The position numbers and the translations under genes are program-made. 64,000 nucleotides of DNA from Amborella trichopoda (lineage: Eukaryota > Streptophyta > Magnoliopsida > Amborellales > Amborellaceae). Below, one piece after another: positions 33,610-45,079 of this stretch. The notes beneath the pieces were generated by a model, which had not been told where the DNA came from, made no database searches, and worked only from the letters and a program-made list of their open reading frames with translations. Position 1 is the stretch's first letter. Each line of letters starts with the position of its first letter. The stretch covers positions 1,933-65,932 of the forward strand of contig NW_006500271.1 in the NCBI RefSeq assembly GCF_000471905.2. Direction: 5' to 3'.

Positions 33610-35022
33610 GTTGTGCGCTTCCGTCTTTCTCGAATCCCTTCTCTCTCTCTACTGCCTCAAGTGGTCTGGTGCAATCGAATTGCAGTCCTTACAGTATGAT
33701 ATCTGTCACTCGTCACCTAGAATTTCGATCATGTGATAGTTTTCATATAATGAGTGCCACGTGTTGAGTGTCGTAGTGCTAATGTGATAAAGTGTCACGA
33801 ATATTAAATAGTAAGCGCACGTGCTTTGTGAGAGCCCTCTTATGATGGGTGTTTCATGCTTAGTGGCATAGTGTACATAATAGCTGTATATTCTGAAAAA
33901 GGCTAAGATCTTGCGTGATGAAAATGTAAATTATCTGTCATAAGATACTGATTTAGCATGAAGGAGTTAAATGATTGAGCATGATATGATACTGTGATAT
34001 TGGCCACTACGTGATGGGGCACCCATCAGTAGTGGATATTGTTATACTGGGACTACTTGCTATGCGATTGAGCACCCATTGATAGTGAGGATTGTTATAC
34101 AGAGAAGAGTGATGCCGACTATCCCCGAACTAGCTGAATGATAGGATGCAGTTAGGGAACAGTGAAATGGGAGGGTTGCACCCCCTGAGATTTATGAGAG
34201 GAGATTAGTGACTGACGCCTTGCAAGGTAAGTGCCTATCGAACCCCCATTGCGCGCTAAGGGCTGTCTGCATGAGTATGACGGTATTACAAAGTGGATTT
34301 CCCCACTTGTCATTACCCTCCCTCCTGTGAGATGGTAGAGGTCTTAAGCAATGGGATTGGCTTAGCCTAATGGATAGGGCTTCTATTGCGGGAGTAGGTG
34401 AGCTAAGGAGTGAGTGGGTAATGATTGAATAGTGAATGTGCGTGCTTATAATTGCAATGATTGAACAATATCTGCTTTCTGGATATAATGTCTATAATTG
34501 ATGCATTGATTTGATTTCCATTGTACTTGACTACTACGTTGCACCCTTGTATAGATGCATGAACTACTGGGTTGTATAGCTCATCCCATTTCTCCCTTCC
34601 CTCTTGTAGCTTGGTAATAGTAGGTCAAAAGTTGAAATGGTGTGGATTCCTGAAGGAGGTTGGAGCCAGACTTTTTGGGAGGAGGGATCTAGATCTTATA
34701 TGTGGTTGGGAGGTCTAACCTTGGATCTTGGTTTATTGTATGAATCTATAAAATTTGGGCCCTGTTGCTCTAGACTCCAATGCAATATTTTGGAAGAATG
34801 TTATGTAAAGCCCTTTTGTTATTGTGGGAGCTTTAATCAATTAGTTTCCCCTACATTTTAATGTTTTTGATGTATTTATCTTTCCATGGTTTTCTTTGAT
34901 CACCAAATAATGGTGTTGAGTTCCCCAGACCTAATTGACAAACGCTACTTCCGACACACGAACTCGCATTCGATCACCCTTCACCATGTACAGTAGGGCG
35001 GTTGGGGGCGGGATTGTGAAAG
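33610..35022 (+). repeat. Related chromovirus LTR on the opposite strand
   Basis: Approximate left boundary. Shares with the - strand LTR, in reverse complement, the block around 34,190-34,430 (CACTTGTCATTACCCTCCCT, GCCTTGCAAGG, TTAGCCTAATGG) and the end (GATCGAATGCGAGTTCGTGT region; GGGCGGGATTGTGA at ~35,018). No PBS follows; gag of copy E3 begins within a few bases. The open frame at 34,637-34,861 shows no domain. Confidence 0.6.
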
Positions 35023-35730
35023 GCCGTCACCGTAAGTGATTTAAAGAAGGTTACCTTTCAAACTTTGGACCTTTTCAAAGGGGTAGGCACAAGAAAGATG
35101 CAGATAGTGCCTCAGGGAGGCAAGAAGCAACAGTCATACAATCGGGTACCCCTCCTGCAAACCATAATTGAGATGACTATTGGGCCAATCATGAAACTAA
35201 GGTCTATCCTTTCGAAAAGGAATGGGTTCCTTCACTACTCCGACTATTGCTGGAGAAGAATATGATTCAGCTGCCTGAGAACAAGTTTCCTGATCAAGCT
35301 GGTCTCGATACGCATGCAAAATGTTGCGCTTACCATTGGAGGATTAACCACTCCACAAAGGAATGCTACACACTAAATACTTCATCGACATTCTGATCCA
35401 GAAAGTTTAGATACATCTTGAAGAACTTAAGAAAGCATTCGGGGCAACTAAGGCTTCCCACGCGGTGACAATACAGGAGGAAGACAAAGGCCTGCACCCT
35501 TATGATGAGCTGCATCGGATCTTCTTCATGCTCGTTTCAGTATGATGCTCCAACAATGACTCGTTACACCAAAGCCGACGAGGCAAGGGAACGGAGAATC
35601 ACTGGTGCCCATACCATCAGATATGGGGCCATAAGCTGAGTGAATGCTATGGGTTCGAAGCCGTGGTTGTAGAAAAAGTCCAGAGAGGTCACATTGCTTA
35701 CGCCGAACATCCGCAAGTCAGTACTCCCAT
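35023..35730 (+). pseudogene. Tat-like gag, 5'-truncated (copy E3)
   Basis: Starts abruptly in mid-gag at GGCCGTCACCGTAAG, homologous to the - strand of copy C at about 56,780. Contains the zinc-knuckle-like CCAYHWRINHSTKECYTL near 35,325-35,375 and downstream frames broken by stops. The upstream capsid half is missing where the chromovirus LTR ends. Confidence 0.7.
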
Positions 35731-35746
35731 CTAGGAGGGTGTTTCA

Positions 35747-36427
35747 ATGAACGATTCACATAAGAATGCCTCCGATCATGTTGAACCCTTGACTTCTCAA
35801 CCATGGAGAGTCTATCACTGGCAGAGCAGACTCAAGTCTTTAAAGCGAGAAGCAATTCGTCAAGCTAAGGTTGCTCACAAACCTAGCAAGATGGACCAAG
35901 CACCTCCAAAGGTTACTAGGAGGAGACGGGCCCCAAGGGATGCTCGTTCAAAGAACAAGGTTCCTCAACAACCAGTCGAGCAAGAATTCCTCAAGCCACT
36001 TCCTCCATTACCGACGTTACAAGACTTCATCCCCGGCGCGGTCAACCTTACTCTTTCAGCTCATCAGGGGGACATCCCTAGGGCATCTTTTACTCGGGGC
36101 ACGTCCAATGAGGGTGACGACATTAAAAGCCCCCCCCAACAGTCTAAGCAGGGGAAAGACCCAAAAGACCCCCTATACATGTCCAACTCTGGTGATGATG
36201 TAAAAAGCTACCCAAATCGATTCGATGAGGGGAACAACCTTAAAAGTGCCTCACCTACTAACCCCTCTTCTTCCTCTTCTTCATCTTTTTCTTCTTCTTC
36301 TTCTTCTTCTTCTTCTCCTTCCTCTTTTATATCTCCTGTAAGTACAATCTTGAAATGTCAAGACCTTGAGGCTCTTGACAGAGAACTTGAAGGAACCAAT
36401 ATAGTAGGACGCATCGGAGGTAGTTGA
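35747..36427 (+). CDS. Intact linker ORF with poly-Ser tract (copy E3)
   Basis: 226 codons open from ATG 35,747 to TGA 36,425-36,427, the longest credible uninterrupted frame of this family here. N-terminal PWRVYHWQSRLKSLKREAIR and RRRRAPRDARSKNK are strongly basic; VEQEFLKPLPPLPTLQDFIP is conserved in E1 and B. An acidic region (GDDIKS, GDDVKS, GNNLKS) leads to a Ser run encoded by a (TCT)n microsatellite at about 36,265-36,335. It ends in a region equivalent to the start of the C copy segment at 55,400. No known domain. It lies between gag and protease, so it is more likely part of a polyprotein than a free protein. Confidence 0.5.
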   Translation: MNDSHKNASDHVEPLTSQPWRVYHWQSRLKSLKREAIRQAKVAHKPSKMDQAPPKVTRRRRAPRDARSKNKVPQQPVEQEFLKPLPPLPTLQDFIPGAVNLTLSAHQGDIPRASFTRGTSNEGDDIKSPPQQSKQGKDPKDPLYMSNSGDDVKSYPNRFDEGNNLKSASPTNPSSSSSSSFSSSSSSSSSPSSFISPVSTILKCQDLEALDRELEGTNIVGRIGGS

Positions 36428-36432
36428 GAAAG

Positions 36433-37890
36433 ATGCTAGTCCAGGCGGCTGGATTCTTGACAGTTGCTGATGCCTTGATGGCTGGAGCCAAGTTAGAGCC
36501 ATCTTCTTCCACAAAGAAGCACAAGAGGTCAAAGTCGAAGAAACCCCAATGGCCTCCTGAGCCTAACTTTGAGCAGAAGCTTAAGGAATCAAGGGGACAA
36601 TGCTTCTATCCTCAGGAAGTCTTTCACATGGTGCAGATCTCAGAAGCATCACCCAGCATGGGGCATATGAGCTTGAGATCGGGGAAAATGCTACAATCTC
36701 ACCTCAAAAGCCAAAAGTCCTGAAGTGTCCTAGTTTGCCTCTACTTCCTCACCCAAATACCCCAGACAATCTACCCATCCTCAAGCCTTGAGCTCCTTCC
36801 TCACCCAAACACCCCAGACAATCTGCTCATCCTCAAGCTCCCTAGGCTCCTTCCTCACCCAAGCACCCCAGACAATTCACCTCTCCTTAAGTTCCATGGG
36901 ATTCCTTTGGTACTATACAGCCAAACACCTCCTAAGCCTCAACCTCAAACCTCCACTCCATTAAAACAAATTCTTGTCACCCATTCCACTCAGACCACCC
37001 AAACCAAGCCAACTGTGCAACCAAGCCAGCTAAGAGCCCAAAATAATCCACCTACACCTAAACCTGCTCCTCAACCTATTATACCACCCAAACCAGTGGA
37101 AGGACGGGGAGCACAAAAAGCTGACGAGGAAAAAGTGAAATATGATGTGATAGGGAACTTGAGGAAGCTTCCAGCCATTCTTAGCATCTATGATTCTCTC
37201 ATGCTCTCAAGGGATTACCGCATGGATCTGGTCAGTCTCTTTCCAAATCAGAGGTGTACGAGATCGAGGTGGAACCTATTGAAGTTGACCCAATGATCTT
37301 GAGTGAATGTATGGCGATCACCTTCTTAGAGGATGATCTGCAGTTCGGAGAAAAATTTCACAATCGCCCTCTCTTTTTGACTAGTGAGTTACGTGCATGC
37401 CCCATCAACCGAATTTTGCTAGATGGAGGGTCAACAGTCAACCTTATCCCAAGGAAAATCCTCACTCGATAGGGATTAGGGTCTGAGGATGTCACTCCAT
37501 CTCATATCACAGTCCAGGGGTTCAACTAGTTAGGAGAGAAGCCGGCTAGCATGGTTCGCCTTCATCTCAAGATTGGTGAATTAAACAATTATGCTCAATT
37601 TTATGTAATCGACACCTACACCTCTTACAACATCCTTATCAATCGCCGGTGCTGCATGACCAGGGGGTGGTTCCATCCACATTGCATCATGCTTCAAGTA
37701 TAGTCGAGATGGGAGATAGTATACAGTCTATGCCGATAAAAGACCATTTCCTAGATTCAAAACTCTTTATGTTGATGTCAAGTATTACTTCACAGATTTG
37801 GTGTTACCCCAAAAGTCGAGTGAAGGCAATCACAAGTATGCGAGGAAGGTAGAACCTTCCCCTCATGAATATGTTGAGGACATCAGGTGA
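36433..37890 (+). pseudogene. Aspartic protease with Pro-rich spacer (copy E3)
   Basis: 36,433-37,100 is a Pro/Gln-rich spacer in which a LLPHPNTPDNLPILK-type unit of ~66 bp is tandemly repeated at about 36,745-36,880. The protease follows in pieces: KYDVIGNLRKLPAILSIYDS; YEIEVEPIEVDPMILSECMA; FHNRPLFLTSELRACPINRI; and the active-site region LLDGGSTVNLIP near 37,420-37,455 (Asp-Gly-Gly-Ser in place of Asp-Ser/Thr-Gly). Then come a YVIDTYTSYNIL-like segment and YADKRPF. Frameshift near 37,255 and stop at 37,470. Would cleave Gag in virus-like particles. No RT follows. Confidence 0.8.
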
Positions 37891-38862
37891 ACACTCATGA
37901 GCATTTTTAAAGATGAAGAAAGACAAGGAAAATTTCTCCTTCTGACTCCATTCATCCTAGTATGCCATCTACCATCCCTGAGGAAACTCCATCTTCACCT
38001 AAAGATGAGGCTTCCTCCTTTAGTTCTGAGCCACCTTTGCAAGAAGATGAACCAGAAGTCACCCCCAAGACTAAGGAAGTCATGGGGATAGATCTCCCGG
38101 ACCTAAAGGTCACCTACAAGTCGAACCATAAAAAAGTCCTGCATGTCCTATTGCACTCTAAGAAGCAGAACTGGCATACCAACCACCGTGGAAGGTACTC
38201 GAAACCCCGATTTTCCTAAGCAAAGAGGATGCTCCTCATCCTATCGCAAGGTCAGATCAGGCTGGTAGTCAGCTTTAGGTCTTACGTTCCCTAATTCTAA
38301 GGGAAAATAGTAGTCGGGGAAATGACAACCCTCTTGCCCTCAAGAGCAGGATCCCTGGCGGAGTTAAGAAGTAAGATTCGCAGTCTCCAGAGCCTATTAG
38401 GGTTATGCATATTGCTTCAAAACATCTAAAGGAGTTCGTGCCTGAGACCAAGAGCTATGACGGGCCTAAAGTCAATGCACCATGAATACAAGCAAAAGTC
38501 CCTTCTGATTGGGCTATTTATAGAGAGTAGGCTCATTATATTATGAGAACAATGAATTATGAGCCCATGTCCAATCAAACATTAAGGGGAGAAGAAGCAA
38601 CTACTCCCCCATTCGAGGTCATTGAAACCACAGCAGCTTATCGCAAGACGAAGCAAGGAATAGGGTATTTTTCTTATCCCCTTGAGACATTGAACATTTT
38701 GAGAGGCAGTCAAGCCCAAAAGAAGGAAATGAAGAGCAATGAAGCAAAAAAAAGAATAAAATCATGCATCAGAATGAGATAGAGCGGCAAAAGAAGTATT
38801 TCATTCATAAAATTAGAGATCTTTACAAGTGTCATTATATAAAGAAACAAAAAGAAGAAAAG
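37891..38862 (+). pseudogene. Conserved tail after protease (copy E3)
   Basis: Broken frame with SKHLKEFVPETKSYD and MRTMNYEPMSNQTLRGEEAT, present also in C at 45,518-45,126 (KHLKDFVPETKSYDELEV, IMRKMNYEPLANQMLRREEA). The MNYEP...GIGY/GLGY segment could be a relict of the G-patch-like region that some Tat elements carry after protease; this is weak. It ends a few dozen bases before the stop of the antisense coiled-coil gene. Confidence 0.55.
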
Positions 38863-38871
38863 GACGAAATG

Positions 38872-41226
38872 TCACTTCCAAAAACGATCAATGATCTCGT
38901 CAATCTTCGCTCTGGAAGCTGCAAAAGAAGCCTTGGCATGCTGAATGCGTCCCTTCAGGTCAATCACCAATTGAGCCTCTTGTCCCAAAAAGGTAGTTTC
39001 CTCCTCTAAGGTGTAGTCAAGGGTTGATATTTCCTTGCCTAACACCCCATCTTCTCCTTCCGAGGCTTTCGCTTCCTTCTCGAGCCCATCAAACTCCTCC
39101 ATCATCCTCTGTATCTTTGCCTTCAAAGTTGTCATTCGATTGAAGCGAACAATTGCCCCTTCATTCAGCTCAGATCTCTGAGAAGCCGTAGCATCCCTCT
39201 CCTGTGTATGGGCCTCAATTGATTCATGACGATGCATGAGAGAGGCTTTTAGAGAGGCCAATTATGACTCCTCTAATTGTTGTACAGTTGTCTCCCATTC
39301 CAGTGCCTTTATTCGCCATCCCTCCAGCTCATTTATGGCACCATCATAATATGGGAGGACCTCTTGTGCGACCCCTAGGAGGGAAATTTGCATTAACTTC
39401 TGGATTGAATCATCAAAATTGGTGAAGGGCAGTTCCTTTAATTTTCAGACGCCCACACGAAGCATATCCATGATCATGCTGGATACACCACTGAAACTGG
39501 GCCTGGAAGGCAGCCACAATGGAAGAAGCATCGGTTTCATTGGTAGGGCTCGAAGGGATGATAGCCATGTGGGTCACTGGCTCTTCTGGGGCAATCGTGA
39601 ACCTGAGGCTCCTCAAATTCAAAGGGATCCCCAGCCTCACTCTACTCAGTCCCCAACATTACCCTCCTCACCTGGCCCCTCGCTCACGGATCTGTTCTCC
39701 TCAAGTTCAACCTTTTCCAGGCCAGATTCTACTCCCGGGGCCCCCCAATCACAATCTTAGTCTCAGCAGCCTTAGCCCTTTCAGGGCCAACTTCTTCTCT
39801 TTGCCCCTCAGTTTTTGGAGCAGCCTCAATAAGTCCAATCTCTCCACCTTGACCTTGACCTTCACCTGCTGGGGTCACTACTTTGGTCTTAGCATTCTCC
39901 AAAGCAGCCTCTTCCCCTTGTCTCTCACCCTCTGACATGGCCTCGATAAGTTCAAGGCCAGCATCTCTTCCTTGTTCTTCACCCTCTTGGACTACCACAC
40001 CAGTGTCAGCAAGTCCGGGGCCTACCTTTTTTGTTTGATCTTCATCTTCTAGGACCACCACTTCAGCCACAGCCTCTTCTACCTGGCTTGCATCCCTCAC
40101 ACCCAGAACCTCTGCCACAAAAAGCTCAACCCCCCTCATCTTCATGACCTATGCACTCAGGGGCCCCAGTCTCTGAACCTTCAAAATCTTCCCTCCAAGA
40201 ATGGCTTGGGTCAACATCACCTATAATTTCATCACCCGGCTCAGCAGCTTCCTGATACTCGGGTACCACACCAATCATAGGCTCCTCCTTTTGAGGGATG
40301 CTTGGGCCTTTACTAACCAAGATCGAAGCCCTTGTCTCAGTCGAGGCAGCAACCTGCTGAGGTTCAAAGGCCCTGTCAATGTGAGGTTCCTCCCCTTGAG
40401 CAATAACTGCATGGCTTTCAGCCCCATTGATCTCCATTGGAACTAGATCTGACTCAAGAATCACCCTTGAACTTAAAGGCATCACCTCAAGTTCCGGCGT
40501 CACCTCTTGATCAGAAGTGATGCCAATAGGCTCAGAGGAGACGGAGTTATCTACTTAAGTCTCTGAAGAGCTAGAAAACAACTTAGGAGAGGTAGATGAT
40601 AATGACGAATGTGCAAAAGGTGACTCAGAAGGAGTAGCAAATGAATCTGAGGAGGCCGAAGGTATAGAGCTATTTACCTGTTCTAGAATGACAGGAGGTT
40701 TCGCACTCCTTCGTCTTGGAGCGGGTCTGACAGCCAGAGGCGGTGCATGAATGCCCCTAGGGGCAACACGCTTCCTTTTCTTTCTTCCTACTGGTGAAGG
40801 AGCAATTATCTCAAAGCTCCTCCCACGCTGTGGGGGCCGCACCCTACCAATGCATTCAGGTCTTGAATCGGGTGCCCTTCATGACCTGGGACCATTCGAC
40901 CCTCCTTCCATTGGAAGATAAAGGTAAGGTTGTAAAAAAGGCTCCCCATCTTCTTTTCCATGGCAAGAAATTGCGACGAAGTGTCATTTGCCGCTATCTC
41001 TTGAGGTATCCCAAGAGCTTGCCAATTCCAAGTGTAGTTCAAGGTAAAAATCTCTCCTAGAGGAGGAGTCTTGAGCATTCTCCTTTTCTTGGTATCTTGG
41101 TGCCAATTGCAGTTCTCCCCTTCTTGGGGGTGATCAACCTCCCAATACCCTCGGCTGGAAATCCTCCACCAGCGTGCATAAGCCTCGGTCGCTTGGGCCC
41201 TTCTGCCAAAATGCGGAACCACAGTT
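38872..41226 (-). pseudogene. Antisense PMD-C-terminus and coiled-coil gene (copy E3)
   Basis: Read leftward from 41,226, where an LTR cuts it. VVPHFGRRAQATEAYARWWR resembles the end of a PMD. Then come a basic patch RKKRKRVAPRG (possible nuclear signal) at about 40,790, a long Ser/Glu-rich region (40,700-39,730), LRFTIAPEEPVTHMAIIPSS (39,610-39,540) and a coiled coil to EIIDRFWK and stop at 38,872. The segments lie in several frames (41,240-40,806, 40,842-40,555, 40,503-40,126, 40,145-39,729, 39,640-39,413, 39,261-38,872). A 3' UTR on - follows. Equivalent to the ORFs at 19,501 (B) and 44,106 (C). Function unknown. Confidence 0.7.
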
Positions 41227-41576
41227 TGTAAGGACCACAATTGTCTCCCAGTCTAGAGATGCGCATGGTGATAGAGGATGAAATAGAGGCCTAGCACCGT
41301 TTGGAGCATCGCCGCGTGTGTATAAGAGCTTAGCACCGTCTGTGATAAAGAGGTAGAAGAGAGAGAAAGAAAACACATCGTCGAGCATGTAAAGGGCAGC
41401 ATCGTGCGTGAAGATGGGCAGTGCCGCTTGTGCATCGCCACACGTGATATAGTAACGCCACATGCGTAAGGACCATCGCCGTTTGTGTAAGGAGACCTAG
41501 CGCTGTCTGTGACCCAGTGTCATTTGTGAATTGATGAAGAGAACGAAAAGTCAGCGCCGTGTGTGAAGATAGGGAT
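41227..41576 (+). repeat. Partial LTR, TGTAAGGACC family (left copy)
   Basis: Begins TGTAAGGACCACAATTGTCT at 41,227, interrupting the PMD gene of E3. It matches 42,479-42,606 and continues with ~25-bp repeats built on AGCGCCGTGTGTGAAGA. It joins integrase sequence at about 41,577 with no primer site, gag or RT between, so most of the element is deleted. Confidence 0.75.
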
Positions 41577-42453
41577 GTAAGATTACACGGTGTACCCATC
41601 AGCATTGTGTCCAATAGAGAGACTAAGTTTACCTCTAGATTCTGGGCTGGTCTACAGTCAGCTTTGTGGACCGAACATACTTTCAGCCCTACCTTTCATT
41701 CCCAGACATATGGGCAATCCGAAAGGACCATTCAAACACTGGAAGATATGTTACGGGCGTGTTTAGGGGATGCTAGGACCATCTGACCCTAATAGAGTTT
41801 GCCTACAACAATAGCTTCCAAGCCAACATTCAGATGGCACTGTTCGAGGCCCTATATGGGAGGAAGTGTAGATCGCCCATCTGTTGGGATGAGGTGAGTG
41901 AGAGTAAATTACTGGGGCTCGAAATAGTCTAGATAACTTCTAAGAAGATTGCCTTATTAGAGAGTGGCTCAAGATAGCCCAAAGTTGGCAAAATAGTTAT
42001 GCCGATAATCACAGGAGAGACCTCGAATTTGATGTAGCTGATCGGGTCTTCTTAAAGATATCACCAACCAAGGGTATTATGAGATTTGGAAAAAAGAGAA
42101 AGTTGAGCCCGTAGTATATTGGGCATTTCAAAATTCTAGAAAGAGTTGGGAAGATGGCTTAACGACTTGCCCTGCCACCTGAACTGGCCAATATTCACAA
42201 TGTCTTTCATGTATCATTGCTGATGAAATATCAACCTGACCCATCCCTTGTCTTGGAATAGGAACCAATCCCACTCAGGGAGGACTTAACCTATGTTGAA
42301 CGACCAATTAGGATATTAGACCAGAGAATACAAGTGTTACGCAATAAAGAAATTCCCCTAGTTTGAGTGCAATGGTACTATCACTCAAGAACTTAATCAA
42401 CATGGGAACTGGAGGACAAGGTTTGTGAGAAATACCCCAACCTTTTTTATTGA
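41577..42453 (+). pseudogene. Chromovirus integrase end and chromodomain
   Basis: + strand, broken frames. Integrase core part: LHGVPISIVSNRETKFTSRF (the second catalytic Asp is replaced by Asn in SNRE), then GQSERTIQTLEDMLRACLG with the catalytic Glu. Then comes C-terminal sequence, and at about 42,280-42,450 a Tekay-type chromodomain (ERPIRILDQRIQVLRNKEIP, HSRT-stop-STWELED, EKYPNLFY and stop at 42,451). The chromodomain would direct insertion into heterochromatin. Stops and frameshifts show it is dead. Confidence 0.8.
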
Positions 42454-42478
42454 CACGAATGTGATTTTAGGGGTATGA

Positions 42479-42606
42479 TGTAAGGACCACAATTTTCTCC
42501 CAGTCCAAATATGAGCATGACGATGGAGGGTGAAACAGAGGCCTAGTGCCATTTGGAGCATCGTCACACATGTATAAGAGCTTAGCGTCGTTTGTGATGA
42601 AGAGGT
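42479..42606 (+). repeat. Partial LTR, TGTAAGGACC family (right copy)
   Basis: 3' LTR start, preceded by a purine-rich TTTAGGGGTATGA. Nearly matches 41,227-41,350, then breaks off at 42,606 where another LTR-like sequence begins. Confidence 0.75.
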
Positions 42607-44105
42607 GTAGACACCCCATTTTAAATTTGAAAAATTCTATAGTTTTCTTGGACCCTTAGGATCACATTGGCTTAGTGAACCCAAAATCCATATGTTACAC
42701 AACTTACCCTTGGACCCAGAACCATTTTGCCAGCCCAGAAACCTTGTTACACCCTGTTTTGACCCAAAACCTTGAAAATGTGATGTTTTAAGGAAACAAT
42801 CATTAAAAATAGTAAAAAAATCCATTTTAACCCAAATTTTCTCTAAGAGCTACACAAGAGGCTAAGAAACACATCTGAAAAGAAAAAAAGAATTTCAATT
42901 TTGACAAGTTTTGGTTTGAGCGACACGGGGCGCCGCCTAGGCGATACGACCTGTGCCGCCCAAGCGACACGACCTGTGCCGCCCAAGCGACAAGCCCCAT
43001 GCCGCCCAGATCCGGGACCCCCAAAGTTGGACCTTTTGACTAGGGATTTCCTTGTTATGCATGCTGATCATTCCCAACAATTTTTCCCCCCTTTTAGGAT
43101 CTTTTCAGGGACCATTTAGGGGGGGGCGGGGGCGTAGAGAGAGAAACAAGTGGGGACTGGAGACAAGAGAAAAAACCCAGAGATAGAGATTAGAAATCCC
43201 AAAGATCTGCAAGAGATAGAGACCTGAGAAAAAAACTCAGAGAAAAAACCCTATCTAACCTAGGCCTAGAGTCCTAGTTTTAAGCAATTTTCCAGGGCTT
43301 TCAAATATGGGTGAGCCCTCAAGGGCTCGGAAATCCCAAGCCAAACGACCCGGTCCGGTATTTTCTCTTCTCTTCTTCCTTTTCTTATTTTACTGTTCTC
43401 ATATCATTTATATTTTTTTTATCTAAATACTATTTTAAAAATCGTGTTTTGAAACTCTTTGGATCACGCTGGCTCCGCCAAAAATCTGAGAGCAGATTTG
43501 CTCGTTTTTTGGCAGATCTAATCTCATATCTGAATTCAACTGTTCCCACTTTCTCTACCATTGCTTTTTCATTTCATTTTTATCAGTTTAAAGTGTCAAA
43601 TCCAAGATATCGTCATCGGAGGATCCTCTCTAATTTTCGTGGGGCAAATCGAGTGTGATCCGAGCATCAAAATTTCAAAAATATCAGAATATTTTGAAAA
43701 TTTTCAGGTATGTTTTAGGTACTATTTTGTGTTGTTTTCCAAATTTTAACTTCAAAATAAAATATTTGAAAATATAAAAAAAATAATTTTTTGTTAGATC
43801 TGCTGCCACTTTATTTTAATTTATTTTCAACAAAAACAATTTTATTTGTTGTTTATCAAAGTTTACAGTAAGTATCAAAATCTATAAGAAACAAATGTAT
43901 AAGAAAATAAAAACAATAAATGTTTAGGTGACACTAGGCGTGCCGCCCAGGCGACATAGGGCGTGCCGCCTAGGTCCAAGGCGACACGCTCTCTGGTTCC
44001 CCCTGTTGCCCAATTCAGAATTTTTTAAAATTTTTCAAGCTGGTTTCTGGGTCTATTTTGTGGTTTTTCACAAAATTTCAAAGTAAACTAAAATTTTGAC
44101 CCCTG
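42607..44105 (+). repeat. LTR-like fragment starting TGTAGACACCCC
   Basis: TGTAGACACCCCATTTTAAA is a typical start for a Tat/Ogre-group LTR. AT-rich, with GC-rich ~23-bp repeats at 42,915-43,015 (CGACACGACCTGTGCCGCCC) and again at 43,928-43,995, and an AGAGAGA/AAAACCC leader-like region at 43,135-43,250. The 3' end is not recognisable; coiled-coil sequence of copy C takes over at about 44,106. No coding frame believed. Confidence 0.5.
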
Positions 44106-44951
44106 AAAATGTCGAAGCTGAAGTGACAGTTCAGGAGAGTGGGGAATAAGAAGGAGATGCTGACCTTAATCTTGTTGATGTTATAGCTGAGAGTTAGAGA
44201 CGAGGGGACGGGATTGATTTTGAATCTGGGGTGCTCGACGCTTCAGGATTCACAATTTCTCTAGAAGAGCAAGTGACCCATATGGCTATCGTTCCTTCCA
44301 GCTCAGCCTCGGAAATCGAAATTCCTTCAGCACTGGTGGACCTGAGAGTACCATCTAGACCTATTTTCAATGGAATTATTGCGAGCATGCTCCGTGCAGG
44401 TCTTCAGCATCTAAGGGAGCTGCCCCTCACTTAGCTGGGAGGGGAAATAGTCAAACTGAGGGAGTTTGCTGCTGCGGCCAGCATTTTGGGGGATGCGTCA
44501 GAAGTCCTCTCTCATTGTCATGCTACTCTAGATGAGTTGGAGAGCTGGAGGTTGCATCTTGAGGCTGAGACCAACAAGCTGGCTTCCTTGGAGGCATCAA
44601 TCTCACATCGTCGCGAGGGCATAGATTCCTGTGCTCAGAAGAAGGCCACTATGGTTGCTCATCAGCTTGACCTCAAGATGGAGGGGAGAACTTGTTTCAA
44701 TCGGATGCTTGAAATAAGGGTCGAGAAGCAAAAGTTAAGAGTGAAATTCGGTGATCTTCAGGAGGAGATGATTCAAAGAAGAGTTTTGGATATTTCTTGG
44801 GCTGAGGATCTATCAGAAATCACTCGCACCAATGACTTCCATAGAGCAGGAAACTCAAATGGTGGTCAAGCTGAAGGAGTGTATCCAACATGTCGAGGCT
44901 TCTTCCGCCACATTTAGAGCAGAGATCAATAAGATCATTGATCATTTTTAA
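44106..44951 (+). pseudogene. Antisense coiled-coil gene end (copy C)
   Basis: + strand partner of the E3 - strand gene. SGFTISLEEQVTHMAIVPSS (44,245-44,305) aligns with LRFTIAPEEPVTHMAIIPSS. The frame 44,486-44,917 has a long helix-forming coil (ATLDELESWRLHLEAETNKL, then LEASISHRREGIDSCAQKKA), and the last codons in the shifted frame give KIIDHF and stop at 44,949-44,951. AATAAA at 44,998-45,003 may be its poly(A) signal. Truncated on the left, where the PMD should be. It faces the gag-pro tail of the same copy, which ends about 170 bases away. Confidence 0.75.
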
Positions 44952-45079
44952 GGGTTTCCTTCCTTTTACAGCACTTGTAAATAATTTTGAATTTATGAAT
45001 AAAATGCTTCTCTCTTTCTTCTGGCCTTTTTTTTTTCATGATTTCATTCTTCTTTTTGCTTCGTTGCACCTCCTTTGCT

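Noticed and set aside
39729..40503. Glu-rich - strand frames as a separate host gene
   Set aside because: They lie in line between the PMD end and the coiled coil of the antisense gene, so they are read as its disordered middle part.
38872..41226. Host gene interrupted by transposons
   Set aside because: The same antisense gene appears beside gag-pro in three other places, so it belongs to the element family.
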